Shown here: positions 35,526 through 49,259 of the stretch, one piece after another
Numbering within the stretch: the stretch's first letter is position 1
How the letters are laid out: every line of letters begins with the position of its first letter
Origin: Serinus canaria
Lineage: Eukaryota > Chordata > Aves > Passeriformes > Fringillidae
DNA: 64,000 bases
Direction of reading: 5' to 3'
NCBI RefSeq assembly: GCF_022539315.1
Contig: NC_066338.1
Location: forward strand, 310,001-374,000
Translations under genes and position numbers: made by a program
Notes under the pieces: generated by a model
Seen by the model: only the letters and a program-made list of their open reading frames with translations
What the model was told of the DNA's origin: nothing
The model's database searches: none

Positions 35526-38500
35526 TCAGTGGTTTTTCTTTTGTATTCTTGCATGTATTTGGTTTTTCCCCATTTTCCTAATAAATTGTATTTCTGACTT
35601 GCAGCCTTGCTTCTGTGCCGGATTTCTTCAGCCCAACTAGCTCCCGACACCGACACCGAGAGAGGGCCGCCCCAAAAAAGCAGTCCAATTCGGGCTGCAG
35701 CTGTAGGGCACAGCTGCTCTACGGCAAAGTTGGGCTGCCTTGGGGATAGAACTGCGCTGAGGGCAGGGACAAGGAACAGTCTTCTGTATGTCTATCAGTT
35801 TACTCCCTGGAGGGTCAAGAACAGAAAGACACTGACTCAAAGGCATACATCAACTTCTAAATGGAGAAGGTCCCAGGAGAGGACACAATCTTTAAGGAAC
35901 TGAGGGAAAGTGGGGGTGGAACATAAGGCGAGGAATACAATGTTTAAACCAGTAGGGGGACTACAGGGGAGGAGAATAACTTGAACAAACCAATGGGGTT
36001 TTGAAGGGTACAAAACTGATAGGGAAGTTTCTAAACAAAGGGGCAGGGTTGGGGATGGATTCATGATATTCAATGGGAGAAGGAACAGGGAACACAAGGG
36101 CTTGTCTTTGGGGAGATAGACAGCTGGGGCAAAAACCAACACTACAGGGAGGAAAGGAACAATCCATTAATAATGACATATGCCATAAGAGCACAAAATA
36201 GGAAGGATTATAAAATGGACTACTAGAACTGCATTACAATAATAAACACCCACTGCAACAGAGTGGGTTTTGCTTTCAAACGAGAGGAGGTGGCAACACA
36301 ATAATTTCCCAGCTTCAAAGTCAACTGGCTGCAGTTTTGATTTCCTTCTTAAATATATCACCAAGGAGCTACCAGCTTCTGTAATTGGCTTAGCAGTATG
36401 TCTTTTCTTAGTGCCGAGCAGGGATTCACTTTGCCAGGCATGGAGGAAGTTTCTAGGAGCTTTCCACAAAAAATCACTTCTGTGGCTGGTTTCTTCACTT
36501 CCCACCAAAAACCAAGCCATGCCAAACCAACACCTTAACTAATCCGTTGTACTTAGTACGTAGCCAATAATTTCTTTTAAACAATATTTTACGTTTTTTA
36601 CCAAAAGCACTGAAAAGAAGTAGATCCATAATATTGATAAAAATTGTTCCAGTTCAATAGTAATACTTGGTCATACAACTCTAGATTACATAGCTATTTT
36701 TTGTACAATACACAGAAGCTTTTTTCGCCTCCATGTAAGAGCCTAAATGAGGGATGCGGGACTCCAGGCGGCTCTCCAAAGTGCAGTTTATTCCATCCAA
36801 GATGTTGCAGCAGCCCAGGGTGGTGGGAGAGAGAGCCTGTGCCTACAGCTGTTCGCTCTAGCTGCAGGCTGGCCTGGAGAGACTTTGGTCTTGGTTACAA
36901 TACATTATATACTTTGCTGAGCATCTTCATACCGTAGAACCAATCTATCCCTTAACTCTTATCTATAGCCTATCATAACAACTCTAATTACCATAGTCAT
37001 ATTACTATTCTCCCCTCACTAAAAGTCAGTACATTACAGTTGAAGCTGAAAGTTGTTTTACAGTTTTCTTGGCAGTGGAAAATTCGGAGACCTTTTTTCT
37101 GCTTGCCACATTTGCTGACTTGTTTGCCTGCGCTATCTTCCTGCTTGGTAAAAACAACTTCTTTTTTGGGGTGGGTTTAACCTTTGCTCTAAGTCATAAA
37201 AGCCCCTTCTAATTAACATACCCTTTGCCTCCTTGGTTATCCAGTAAGACTGGCTCAGCAATTCTTTTCCTCTAGATGAAAACTTGCTTCCGACTCTATT
37301 CTTTCTTCAGACTCCACATTCAAACATCTTTCTGCCAAGCATACATATCTGTGAGACTTTCTTGTCAAACTTTCATCTTTCCCAACACCTCTAAAGAAAG
37401 GTTTCCTAATGGTTTGGATCAGAAGATCCATTATTGCCAACCTGAGATTTTTGTTTCAAAGCCCATAAGCTGTGCTCAAGGTTTTGGCTATGTTCTTTGT
37501 TGTGCCTTGCATATATATTGGCTAGAAAGCCAGTGGAGATGCTGTCCTTGCTGCAGAAGCCATGGAAAATAAGGCAGAGTGTCTGGCTGATGTACCGGGA
37601 CTTGTAGACTATCCACCACTCCCCCAGGGAGGCGAGGATCCCTAAAGGAAGAGAATATTGGCTATGCTCTGGGAGTTTGACAGAGAGAAAGCTCCTCATG
37701 GCTCAAATGATTTGTCTCCTGGAGTTCTGAGGAATATGTTGGGAAGAAGAAGGCTGATGTCTTTTGCAAGCATCTTCAGTGCAAATCAAGATCATCATTG
37801 AACTTCTTGTTGGAGAATGAAAGAAATATTAGTAGTAATTAGTTCTTTTTCTCTGTCTGTGCATCACTGATTGATTTTTGGTAGGTTATATTTAATTTCT
37901 TTATATATTTGAATAATTCATCATAAGGTCTTCCAAATTCACAAATTCTTCTTCACTTCTTTCTTTTGTGGGGCTCATATTCTCTCTGCTGTATTTTTGC
38001 AGACCATATCTGAATGGATTTTTTTTCATTTTGAGCATTAGATTTAACGTGTATGAACAGAACACTCTATTTATCATTACTTTAACAAGTTTGCAAGGAA
38101 ATCCAGAATTTTGAAGAGAAGTGACGCGACTCCACTTGAGGTTTTCAATGGAAGAGAAGAATGATGATGTCCCTCATTCACAGCACTTCTTACAGTAATA
38201 TTGCAGCTAGTTTCCAGCAACTTAGGTCAGGTTCTGGAAGCAGGCAGCCATGATCGTATAGAAGTCTAAAAAGTTTCCGTTTGGCCACTTTTTCTGAATA
38301 ATAGCTAATATGTCTCAAGGTTGTGCTGAATCTTGTTGTACAGAATCTTCTTTTGAGGTCAGAACTCCTTGCTGGACATCTGTATCTAAGAATCAGATAC
38401 TTCAAACCTATGCTTCCTTATACGCTGTAAGAATTTGGTTCTAATCTAGAAGAGCAAGAAAAGGTTGCCATATTAATAGAAGCTAAAGAATCTGCTGAGA

Positions 38501-38964
38501 AAGCAGTTAATGGACTGCTTTTTTTATACAGATTGGAGTAGAGACTTAGTTGTTTGATGGGGTTCTTTTTTGCTTCTCAATAGAATTTTAGAAGTGGTGG
38601 GGTAAGAAAGTGTGGATTTTTATCAGTTTGCCTTGAAAGAAGAATTACAGGGGAAACTGTTGAAAAGAATTGATGCAGAGCTCTAGCATTAATGCACTCT
38701 TTCGTACAGAGTTTCCGAATTGAAAACCAAGAGGAGAGAGTGCCGACAAGATGATTTAATAGAATGAATTCAAAATAGCATTCTTTTCTCTCTGAATTAC
38801 AGCTCTAAACTTCAGGGTATTAGTAGGAAGTACATAACAATCTCAAAGATTTAAAAATGGATGATGAAGTTTTATATCCAGTCTACTGTAAGGCTTCACA
38901 TTTGAATCTGGTTTGCATTTTGGCGAAAGCCTGGAATCTCTTGCAATTGGCCAGATAACAAGGG

Positions 38965-38970
38965 ATTTAG
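38965..38970. other. Empty target site for the LTR at 27889-28276
   Basis: A single ATTTAG lies within AAGGGATTTAGAACAC. In the left arm the reverse complement CTAAAT is duplicated around an F1 LTR. This is the pre-insertion state. Confidence 0.85.
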
Positions 38971-40059
38971 AACACGAAGTGTGCAAATAATCTTTTGGAC
39001 CTTTCATCTCCCTTCTTAGAACAACGACTACATTGATTACGTTCCTATTTTTATTCCATCAGGGGATTTGATCATGGAAATGTCTAGTCATTCTTTTCTT
39101 GTTTTTAATCCCTCAAAGAGCATGAATCAAAACTATTCAGAAGTTCTTGATCTGCAACAGTGACCAGCACTAGACTGGTAAGAGTCAGTGGACATTAGCA
39201 GATCGCCCATGACAGCCCCCTATGGCGGGCTGTTCAGGCAGGACTGATGCTTGAGGGGCTGGAATTCTGTGAAATAGAACATTCTATGAATGGGAAAGAT
39301 GGAAAGAGATTCTGAACATTCAACCCAACACATGAACAAGTAATAGGGCAGGTAATTTTCTGTGGAAATTTCTTTAGCCCCAGTGTTGGGGATGATGATT
39401 ACTCTTCCTACCTCCTTTGGCCAGCTGCCAGCGCAGCCAGGTTACTCCGCTTATGGACAGAAAGCCAGAAGAAGTGATTTTTGAACAAAACACCTCTCAG
39501 GACCTTAGAGTGTTTTTTGCTGCAAAATGTTTCAAAGTACATGGGGAAAATATTCCATTTAGAGAGTGTGTTGAGAAGACCAGGATGGAAGGTAAAAAAC
39601 ATGGGTTCTGCTTCTATATATGTTACTGATTTTTCCTATTATCTATTTGGTAGGGCTTTGTGGTTTTGTGGAGGTTGTTTCCTTTTTTTTTGCCTCCATC
39701 CTTGAGTTTAAAGCACAAAACAGAAAAGTACTGTAAGGTTAAATTACTTTTCAGATGCCTTGTGCTGAAAAACCTGTAGCTACTGCTAAGGACCATTGTC
39801 CAGTTTCTGTGTCATTTCTGAGAAGCGATACAATTCCCATCTCTATTTTAGGTCTAAGCATCTGTTGCTATGGTGGAGATGCAAATTAGGAAGACCAATT
39901 TTTGAATCTGGAGGGATGTATTTACCATTTTGTAGCTGCCTTTTCAGTCTCTGAGCCATCAATGAAAAAAAGGAGAAGAATCTACACTGTTTTCAACCTG
40001 TGGATCATCCAGCACTGTCCACGTTCTCAGATTCAAAGCCAAACAATCCAGACGGACAC

Positions 40060-41975
40060 CATATATTCCAAGTTATTTGAAGCACTCTGTGGCCATTCTT
40101 ACTTTTTATTTTCGTCTCAGAGATGGTAAGAGCTGGACTAGCTTGACGAAAAGCGTGAAGAGATGCTTGCTGTGCTGGCACAGTTTCTTCTTGAGAGAAA
40201 GCGTGGAAAAGCTTTTTGGCTAAGATGTAGGCTGCAAGAGCCGCAGAAGACGGGCATCCGCAGCTGTCCGAAGGTAGGTGCCGGTTCCCGGCGTTTTTAG
40301 GCAGAAGCCGTGGTCCGGAGCACACCGCGCCCGGCACAGTTCTCTGGGCGCAAAAAAGCCGCTTCTTCGCCTCCGGGAGACGGAGAGCTCGGCAGATGCT
40401 GAGACACAAAGAACGAAGGCGCACAGCACCGGGATTGAGTGCACAGCTCTCAAACTGAGCCAGGACAAAAACTATCCACTTCCCAGAAGTTTCATCTTAC
40501 TTTAAGTAGGAAGGAAAAAAGTCTTTGCACAACTTGTCTTTTCATCTTTCTAAGCTATTTGAGGCACTCCACAGCCAGTCTTACTTTTTCTCTTCGTCTC
40601 AGAGCTGGTAAGAACTCGACTAGCTTGATGAAAAGCCTGGAGGGATGCTTGCTGTGCTGGCACAGTTTCTTCTTGAGAGAAAGCGTGGAAAAATTTTTGG
40701 CTAAGATGTAGGCGGCAAGAGCCGCAGAAGACGGGCATCAGCAGCTGTCCGAAGGTAGGTGCCGGTTCCCGGCGTTTTTCGGCAGAAGCCGGTGCCTGAA
40801 GCGAACCGCGACCGGCACAGTTCTCTGGGCGCAAAAAAGCCGCTTCTTCGCCTCGCAGACCATCTGCACAGGCAAGCACGTTGAGCACTCCATCCGGCAC
40901 TACTTTTCTCTTTAGAGGAAAAACTCAAATTCTGATCTGCATGGCACTGCCAATCTTACTTTCTCTTGTTCAGAGCTGGTAAGAACTCGAAAAGGTTCAT
41001 GATACTCTTGCAATAAGCTTGCTCTGCTGGCACAGTTTTTTCTTGAGAGAAAGGCTGGAAAAGCTTTTTCGCTAAGATGTAGGTTTCAGGAGCCGCAGAA
41101 GACTGGCATCCACAGCTGTCGGAAGGTAGGTGCCGGTTCCCGGCGTCCTTCGTCAGAAGCCACGGTCCGGAGCGAACCGCGACCGGCACAGTGCTCTGTG
41201 CGCAAAAAAGCCACTTCTTCGCCTCCGGGAGACGGAGTGTTCGGCAGATGCTGAGACACAAAGAACGAAGGCACACAGCACCGGGATTGAGTGCACAGCT
41301 CTCGAACTGAGCCAGGACAAAAACTAACCACAAACCAGAAGTTTCATCTTACTTTAAGTAGGAAGGAAATATGTCTTTGCACAACTTGTCTTTTCATCTT
41401 TCTAAGCTATTTGAGGCATTCTGTAGCCAAACTTGATTTTTCTCTTCGTCTCAGAGCTTTTAAGAACTCGAATAGCCTCATGAAAAGCGTGAAGGGATGC
41501 TTGCTGTGCTGGCACAGTTTCCTCTTGAGAGAAAGCGGGGAAAAGCTTTTTTGCTAAGATGTAGGTGTCAAGAGCCGCAGAAGACAGGCATCCACAGCTG
41601 TCGGAAGGTAGGTGCCGGTTCCCGGCATCCTTCGGCAGAAGCCGCAGTCTGGAGCGCACAGCGATCGACACAGTGCTCTGTGCGCGAAAAAGCCGCATCT
41701 TCGCCTCCGGGAGTTGGAGTGCTCGGCAGATGCTGAGACACAAAGAACGAAGGCACACAGCACCGGGATTGAGTGCACAGCTCTCAAACTGAGCCAGGAC
41801 AAAAACTATCCACTTCCCAGAAGTTTCAACTTACTTTAACATAGGAAGGAAAAAAGTCCTTGCACAACATTTCTTTGCATCTTTCTAAGCTATTTGAGGC
41901 ACTCCGTGGCCAATCTTACTTTTTCTCTTTGTCTCAGAGCTGGTAAGAACTCGACAATTTTCATGAAAGATGTCG
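40060..41975 (+). repeat. Satellite block, four monomers (P2 right arm)
   Basis: The landmark GGTAGGTGCCGG starts at 40273, 40754, 41125 and 41607, giving spacings of 481, 371 and 482 bp. The short interval reflects an internal loss and rearrangement near 40855-40970. These monomers carry GGGCATCC followed by CAGCTGTC before the landmark, where the array at 56516-64000 has GGGTTACCGCAACTCGCC, so they form a separate subfamily. Only two monomers occupy the matching left-arm site. Confidence 0.9.
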
Positions 41976-42069
41976 AGCCTATTTCAAAGGGAACTCTAGT
42001 CTTTGTCCTTTTGGATTGCACCCATAGCTTTTCCCTCACTCTTCAGGTCCCTGTTAATATGTCCTCTTA

Positions 42070-42856
42070 TCCCATGCAAATTTCTTTCAGCATAGTCACT
42101 GAATTGGTAAGTATTCCATTAAGTCCACAGGCCCTGTTGAGATGGATGCATAGGTCTCAAGTTTGTTAGCAGATGTTCTTCTGAGGCCACTCCTGATCAT
42201 GTTTGATGGATCATGGTGACTGAGGAAAGGGCCCAAAAACTGGATGAAAGCAAATGTCACCCATCTTCACAAAAGGCAACTAGGAGGACCAGAAAAGTAC
42301 AAGCCAGCCAGCCTCATTTTTATCCCCAGAAAGTTGATGGAGTAGCTATTCCTGAACAGCATTGCCAGGCACATGAAGGAGGACAAAAGAATGTAGTCAG
42401 CATGGATTTACCAGGGGAAATTTGTGCTTGACAACTTTTGAAACTCCTCCGGTGAATGAACTTGCCTGGTAGATGAGGAGAATATCGTCTGCCTGGGTTT
42501 CAGGGAGGTTTCTGACGTTTATCTACATCGCAGAGCACATACATACGGGAAAGAATCGTGCAAAGAGCAGGGAACCAGTGTCTTTTCAAGGATGCTCAGT
42601 GACAAGACAAGAGGCAGTGGGCACACACTGAAATACAGGAGATTGCCTCTGAACATCACAAAATTACTTTTTACTGTGACGGTGACTGAACCATGGCACA
42701 GAGTGTCCAGAAAGATGGTGGAGACTGGATCATTGAAGACATTAAAGGTAGGCCCAGATATAATCCTTGGCAACAGGCTCTAGGTATCCTGGTTGAAGCA
42801 GGAGAATTGGACTTGGTGAGCCCCACAGACCCCTTCCACCCTCATTCATTCTGTGC
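42070..42856 (+). mobile_element. CR1 LINE, 3' part (right-arm copy)
   Basis: Sense-orientation partner of 24905-25690, running from the reverse-transcriptase end through the 3' UTR to CCCTCATTCATTCTGTG. Frames such as 42213-42431 are fragments of the CR1 ORF2 region with stops. It is not functional. Confidence 0.75.
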
Positions 42857-44879
42857 TAGAGAATTCTCTTAGAGATGCATTTCAAGGACTGGCATGACAA
42901 AACTCTGTGCAGAGCCAGATCCAAATGGCCATGGGAATTAAGTTCCTGAAGTAGTGTTCAAGAAGAATGTAAAACTCCAGGATAACTGTTTCTTCCATAA
43001 CTTCTTCTCTCCCATGAATCCCTTACATGGGAAAATTCCCCAGCTAGAGAAAGATCTTCTGAGATCCATGCTTAAGAATGACACTGGCTGAGCAAATTTC
43101 TCCTCATGTGTGTCTAAGACCAGTTAGGATCTTTACCAAAAGTGTTGTCAAGGTAGTCACAGAAGGCATATTGTTAAGAAGTGACAACTTACATCAGAAT
43201 GGCAAATATTGGTCCACCAAATGTATTACTGTATGGGAATTATCTACTTGGATTCCAAATAAAAATAAAGAGTTGGTTTTTATTTAATTATTTCATTGCA
43301 ATATTCTTAAGGGAAGAAAAAGACCTATGTCCTTAACTTTCTCAACTCTAACAAATATTTAAAAAATTCCTTGTAAAAAGCATATCTTAATTATTGGTCT
43401 ATGAATACAATTTTAGTTGGGAAAAAGTTCTAAAATTGTGTAGAGAGTTGCAAAGAAGCCAAGAAAATAGGAAAGAAACAAAAACAGAGAAAAAGAGTCA
43501 TCTTGAGTCTGCTAGCTAGTTCTAGAAGTAGTCTGCTAGAAAAAGGAAACCCCAGTTGAATTTGAAATGTATTCATGCACTTGATTCAGTAACTGGTCAA
43601 TGGAAAAACCAGTCCTTTTGTACAATTTCCCCCAGCAACAAAAACTCCAACAGGTTGACACCACCATCATGCCTGTCCCAGACGTATTTAAAGAGAAGTG
43701 ATGATTTTCTTGAAAATCTGTTTGCATAAAAGTTGCAAGACATTGGAGGGATTCTCCGCATTCTCATTCCTCCATGCAGCTTGAAAGTATATTTGATAAA
43801 ATATGCAAGAAAGCATGTGATTTACAAGGTAGAGTAAAATGGATGACTTGGGAATTGATTAATATCTTTTGGATATGAAACTTCATATCCAATCTCTGTG
43901 AAGTTTCTAAAAAAGATGATGGAGTTGAGGCCTGAATCTGCCACTACGATTTTTAAGCAAACATAGACACTCCCCTTCACATGCCACCCTTCTGCACACA
44001 CCTAGGCATGCACAGAGATCAGCATAGCAGATCATGAACACCTTGGAAAAGACTGAAATGCAAAATGCCTCTCTTTGTGGGCAAAATAGCCAGTGCACTG
44101 TTTCAAATATCTGGTACACAAATTCTGTTTAATATCTACCTCATATTTAAAATACAGCTTTTCCTTAAATTGTGTTTGCAGAATACTTTCCTTTCATTTG
44201 TTCCCTTAAAATTACTTTGTTCTATGTCTAGGAACATTTTCTTCTAAAAATAGAAAAATAATAGATGATGTCTTTTCAGAAGAAAACATTGGTTTATACA
44301 ATTTTAAACCATCATGGTATGGAAGAATTTATTTGTCCCTCACTAAGGTGAAATAAGTATTTTGATCATAGATCATTTACAGTGAAATACTTGACTTTTT
44401 TAAGATGCTTTCAATCAATTTTGATCATCATTGCTTATACATTGTGAGCAGTAATTTTTCAGTGCATGGAAACCGTGTGTGGTACATCCACATTAGTTCA
44501 AGCACCAGTTCAGACTATTGGCTGAACTACAATAAATAATGTCCTGTTGGATATTTTGCCGCCTTCTTTGACACTTCATGGAATCCAAATGATTGGGATG
44601 AAGTGTTGAAGTACAGAGATTTAGTCTCCGAGAGTGTCCCATGTTAAAACCCATCCCATGTGTTTGATGTTGTAGTTCTCATCTCTTTTAAAATTTGACA
44701 TCTTCTGCATCGTTTTCATTAACCTTTCTGTTAATATTAGTGAAAATGACAGAGAAATGCAATTTTGTACACCTTTGAATTTACCCCAACAGCTGAGAGA
44801 AAATTTGCTCCTATACTTCCATCTGAGTTTCTTATATATTCAAGCTTTGTTTATCTACCATCAAGGGTGGCATTCGTTG

Positions 44880-45005
44880 CTGCTCAAAGCCCCATCCAAG
44901 CTGACCTTGAATACGTTCAGGGATGGGACATGCACAACTTCTCTGGGCAACCTGTTCCAGCGTTCCAGCACCCCAACAGCAAAAAATATCTTCCTTTCTT
45001 CTAAT
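44880..45005 (-). mobile_element. CR1 LINE fragment (right arm)
   Basis: Antisense copy of the fragment seen at 22800-22920. It carries CAAGCTGACCTTGAATACG and CTTCTCTGGGCAACCTGTTC on the plus strand. Confidence 0.65.
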
Positions 45006-46261
45006 CTAGATCCGAAATACTAAATCTAGGCATATCAACTTTGAGGAAAGGTTTGAACTTCTTTTGATTTGAAACACATTTGATATGAATACTAACTTAC
45101 AGATGACTGAATCATGTTGATGGCCTTTGAGATTAACGCTTTTTGATAAAATGCATGGAATTGAAAATTAAAACCGGTAACATTAAAAACTCCTTGCAAT
45201 TTTCAGTTTCCTCTGACATTCAAAATTGCATATGTCAGATATCTGTGCTTCATGAAAATCTCTCAGATACTCCCAGACAAAAGCTTTTCTTTCAGACTAA
45301 ATTGCGGTTTAGGTAGAACACTAGTAGTAGTGAAGGTTTTTCTGGGCATGAGGGGATTTGTGTGCACAAGAGGTTTTATCCAAACTGGAAAACTCATCCC
45401 AGCTGCGTTCTGTTCATCATTCTTACTGCATCAGGCCTGAAGATTCTGTGAAAAGTAGCCTGTGGACATTGAACATAGCTCATGTGAAACAGATGAGAGG
45501 TGATGGAGAAGTTGAGAGAGAGAAAAAAGAGCATATGGCCCAGTACAGGCACCAGAAGGTACTTTTTCATGTGGTCCACAGCCCAAACAATTGTTTAGCA
45601 CCATTTGATGGCTGTGTTTGACCAACAGGGCTGAAGCAGGTCTTCAGAATATCCCCTAGATCAAAATCCATTGAAGCAAATGACCCTGGCCAGTCACCTT
45701 GCTGCTGATAATTCACCCTCCATACCAGCTGATCAGACCTAACAATGCTGCTGCAAAAGTATTGTGAAAAAGGTAGGCACATTTTCAGAGAGGCAGGGGA
45801 AAATCCCCTTGGATGATGATTCCAAGGGAAAACATGATGGAGCAAGTTAGGTACCCTTATCTACGGTGCAATATCAGAGTTGGTGAGTTCACTATCTGTA
45901 TCTGCAGATACCTCTCCACTAAATCTTTCTCTTTCTACACTTCTGGTGATCCAAAGTCAGCTCTGGGATTGTCCAGCTGCATGGAATTACTGTCTGAGAG
46001 ATCTGCACACTGAGGCCTTTTGTGTGCAGCATCATGTGAGCCCTGCTAATGTCACCCCGTTGGTATAAACTCAGCTAACTGGACCTTAAGGGACAAGATT
46101 GTGCATTGATTTTGTAATAGAAATTAGGTACTAAGATGGAGTTATTTCATTCCCATGCAATGCATTGGACATGTGTGCTTGGGATGACACAAATACTTGC
46201 AAAGCTTACCAGGCAAACCATGTACTCTCCAAACAGCAAAGCATTTCTCGATGGTTGCATT

Positions 46262-46318
46262 TGCTAATTCCATTTAGACTCAATGTTCTTAAAGGTCTTT
46301 TCCAATTCCATCATTCTC
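46262..46318 (+). mobile_element. CR1 LINE 3'-end fragment (right arm)
   Basis: Reads CTTAAAGGTCTTTTCCAATT, the sense form of the CR1 3' end. It is the partner of 10935-10995. Confidence 0.65.
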
Positions 46319-46336
46319 TAAGTCGCATATCCCAAT

Positions 46337-47031
46337 TGTCCTGGTTTAGGCAAATTTGGCAGAAAACCTCAAAAAGCTGCCACCCCATCCCCCCAACCCG
46401 ACCCGCCTGGGAAAGCCCACCCACATGGTGCCTCCCCTCGACTGGTTTGGACAAAATTTCCTCAGAGAGAATTGGGAAAAAGCTGTTTATTTAACAGACA
46501 AAGCACTCCCCAGCACAAAAAATAAACAATACCAGATGACAAAACTCATTTGCCGCTCTAAAGAGACAACAAATCAGAAAGTCTCTCCTGTGGGTACTCG
46601 CTCTGTTATCAATCCCTCCGGCACTGGGGAAGGCTGCTGCCCAGAAAAGGTCCCCATAGGCCACAAAGTGCAAGCTCCCAGTGCTCCCCAGGTCCTAGTT
46701 CACAGCAGATTCGAAACGTTCCAAGAAAAGGAAAAAAAAAAAAATAAGGAAAAAGAAAACCAGTCCTGGGAAAACTCTGCCTCAGCCAGCTAAACCAACT
46801 CAAAAGTAAATGAGCACTCTGTTCTGCTCCATCTGTGCCCAGACAACACAGTGCAGTGCAGAATGTGGAGGAGTGTTGCTTTTGAAGGGGTGCAGCCTCT
46901 GGTAACAACCTCCGCACTTCTTCGGCTCCCCACCTTTGCTCTCAGAACCAGTCTTGAAGGCAGAGAATATCATATCCATCATTAACAGAACAGATGACTG
47001 GGGATACAAGCATCATAAGTACCCTAGGACA
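46337..47031 (-). mobile_element. LTR, F2-related (right-arm copy)
   Basis: The minus-strand start is TGTCCTAGG (at 47031) and the end is AGGACA (at 46337). It is the partner of 10236-10918, sharing its flanks and its lack of a target duplication. Confidence 0.7.
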
Positions 47032-48606
47032 CTGCTTATTGAGATATGTCACCAGACATATCACAGTAGATATTTAATTAGATATTTCATCTCAATTTAA
47101 TTAGCAGTTTTGGAACTGCTCATTAAAATTCTACTATCACAGTGAAGTTGAGGAGGAAACACAGCTCACTACAGTTACCTTCTGGCATGCCAGTACTTCC
47201 CTTCAATCACAATATTTTTTGCTTTTAAGTCCCTGATATCTCAGGCATAATGAAACATTCTTTGGGAAAGAAGGAAGATAGTATTCTTCTCATTGATAGT
47301 GATGGGTAAGCTGACATGCAAAGCAGTTAATTCAAAGTGAAAGAGCAATCAAGTCAATAGTAAAACACACCACAGTTTTGTTTACTCCCCTAAATACTTA
47401 CTATCCCAAAATACAAGAACAGCTGTAAAAGCCTTGTGGCTGCCTACATTTTCCTATCCCTACATGGTGGGGTAAGGGATAAACGATCCCAAACAATGGT
47501 AATCCACAGCAGAGCATTCTTGACATCATATTCAGGTTTTGCATAGCAAGCTCTTCACCTGATCAAGTTATTCCATCACAATAGTTTGGGGAGTATCTTA
47601 GAGGGCTAGGTGTTGTTGCTTTGAAACCATCTTGATCATTCAGTAACCTAGTATCAAGGACAAAATTTAAACCAAGATAGTGCTATGCTTTGTTTTTCAT
47701 CTATGACGGACATATTTCTACAAGACAGAAGGCTGACCTAATGCTTCACTACAAGGTGGCTGAAGTGGCATCCTGGTCCCCGTAGGATTATCTGTTTAAT
47801 TTTAGCTGCTTTCTTACCAGATTATTGAGCTGAACTAGCTCAAAGAGGAAACAGATAAGCGCCCAAGCTTTCAAACAAAAAAACCCCAAAAAAAACCAGA
47901 TGCAAAATGGTGATTTGTAAGTGCCTTTGAAACCAGAAGTTTTTTGTACTCCTCATGGATACATGGCATTCTCTAGATTGATATTGCCCAAATGCTTTGG
48001 GTTCGGTTTTGGTTTTTATTTTTCCTCAATTCTAAATGATCCATATTCTTTTTGGTCATTTTAGTAAACAGATTTTCTGATACATGTGAAAGATGGTCCC
48101 AAGTTCCCCACATTTGCCTCACGACGGTCCCCAGGACAGACATCGGGACCCTGAGGACCCTGATCGGAATGCTGGCCTGCCGGCGGTGGAGGAATGACAG
48201 AAATCCTGAGGCCCCTGAGCAGAATTCTGGCCTGCCAAGTGATTGTTCGCAGCTCTGTCTACAGTGACTGCTTCTAACAGGGCCTGCCAAGGGTCAATGC
48301 GCCCTATATGCTTGCACCTGCTTGGCGACACCAGCCCAGGAATTTTCCCACCTCTTGGCCAGATGAACTTGCTGGGGCAACTGTGGTAGCCACCCCATGG
48401 AAAATCCTTCATCTGCTCCACTACCACTGTGAGGGATGGAGATTGAAGCCCTCCTCCCAAGGACTGAGGCTGAGACCCCCGTAATTCTGATCCAGGGGTG
48501 CTGGTCTGACTGAAGCAGGATGCCGGCTAAGTGTTGCCTGCAGATGTGTTCTCTGGACCTAGACTGGTTTCCCATAGAAACCAGTCCTGAAACAATGGCT
48601 CCCACT

Positions 48607-48992
48607 TTTTACAGGGTTTTCTGAGGTCCCAGGATGAGGTAAGAGACGACAACGTTGACTCCATGCATCAGAAGGCTTTGATTTATTATTATATGATATA
48701 TAAATATAAAAACTATACTAAAAGAATAAAGAGAAGGATTTCACTACAAAGCTAAGCTAAGAATAGAATAGAATGTGTAAACTGAAGTCTTCTCAGCCCG
48801 AGACGGGCCCAACAGGTGAATTGTGATAGGCACTTAATTGCAAACAGTCCGATGGGGCCAATCACAGATTTCTCCCCTTTGCGTTCCACAGCAGCAGATA
48901 AGAATTGTTTACAGTCTGTTCCTGAGGCTTCTCAGCTCTCAGGAGAGGAAAATTCCTAAGTAAAGGATTTTTCATAAACTATGTCGGTGACA
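48607..48992 (-). mobile_element. Solo LTR, family F1 (386 bp), right arm only
   Basis: The minus strand starts TGTCACCGACAT and ends TGTAAAA, where the final CA of the family has become AA. Perfect 6-bp target duplications CCCACT lie at 48601-48606 and 48993-48998. The left arm shows the single-copy site at 8643-8648. It therefore inserted after the arms separated. Confidence 0.85.
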
Positions 48993-49259
48993 CCCACTCA
49001 CTGCTGATATTGACTTATCCTGCTTAGAACATGGCCTCTCTGTACCTGTCTTCAATACCTTTGTCCCCCTCAGCAATTTCAATAGATTTGCTCTTTGTTG
49101 GATCTGCTCCCCCTCAGCCATTTCTAGATTTGTTTCCCCCCTCAGCAATGGACTATAATAGAACCTTGAGCTAACAAGGACTTGGAGATCTCCCCTAGGA
49201 GAACTCCTTCGGCCGGATTGTGAGGACTTCTTCTCTCTGCATTGTGTAGCTATACTCCT

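Larger units (their letters stand above)
35187..45900 (+). repeat. Right arm of composite palindrome P2 (inner block)
   Basis: Reverse complement of 21888-32074. Relative to the left arm it lacks the F1 LTR and has two more satellite monomers. At 45900/45901 it passes abruptly from DNA matching 21888 to DNA matching 11614, where the left side has 10.3 kb more. Stretches 35526-40059, 41976-42069 and 42857-44259 show no gene. Confidence 0.9.

Noticed and set aside
45358..45621. 87-codon frame conserved in several T copies as a small gene
   Set aside because: Conservation is explained by recent duplication. The T1 copy has an internal deletion, there is no recognisable domain, and opposite-strand frames are equally open.
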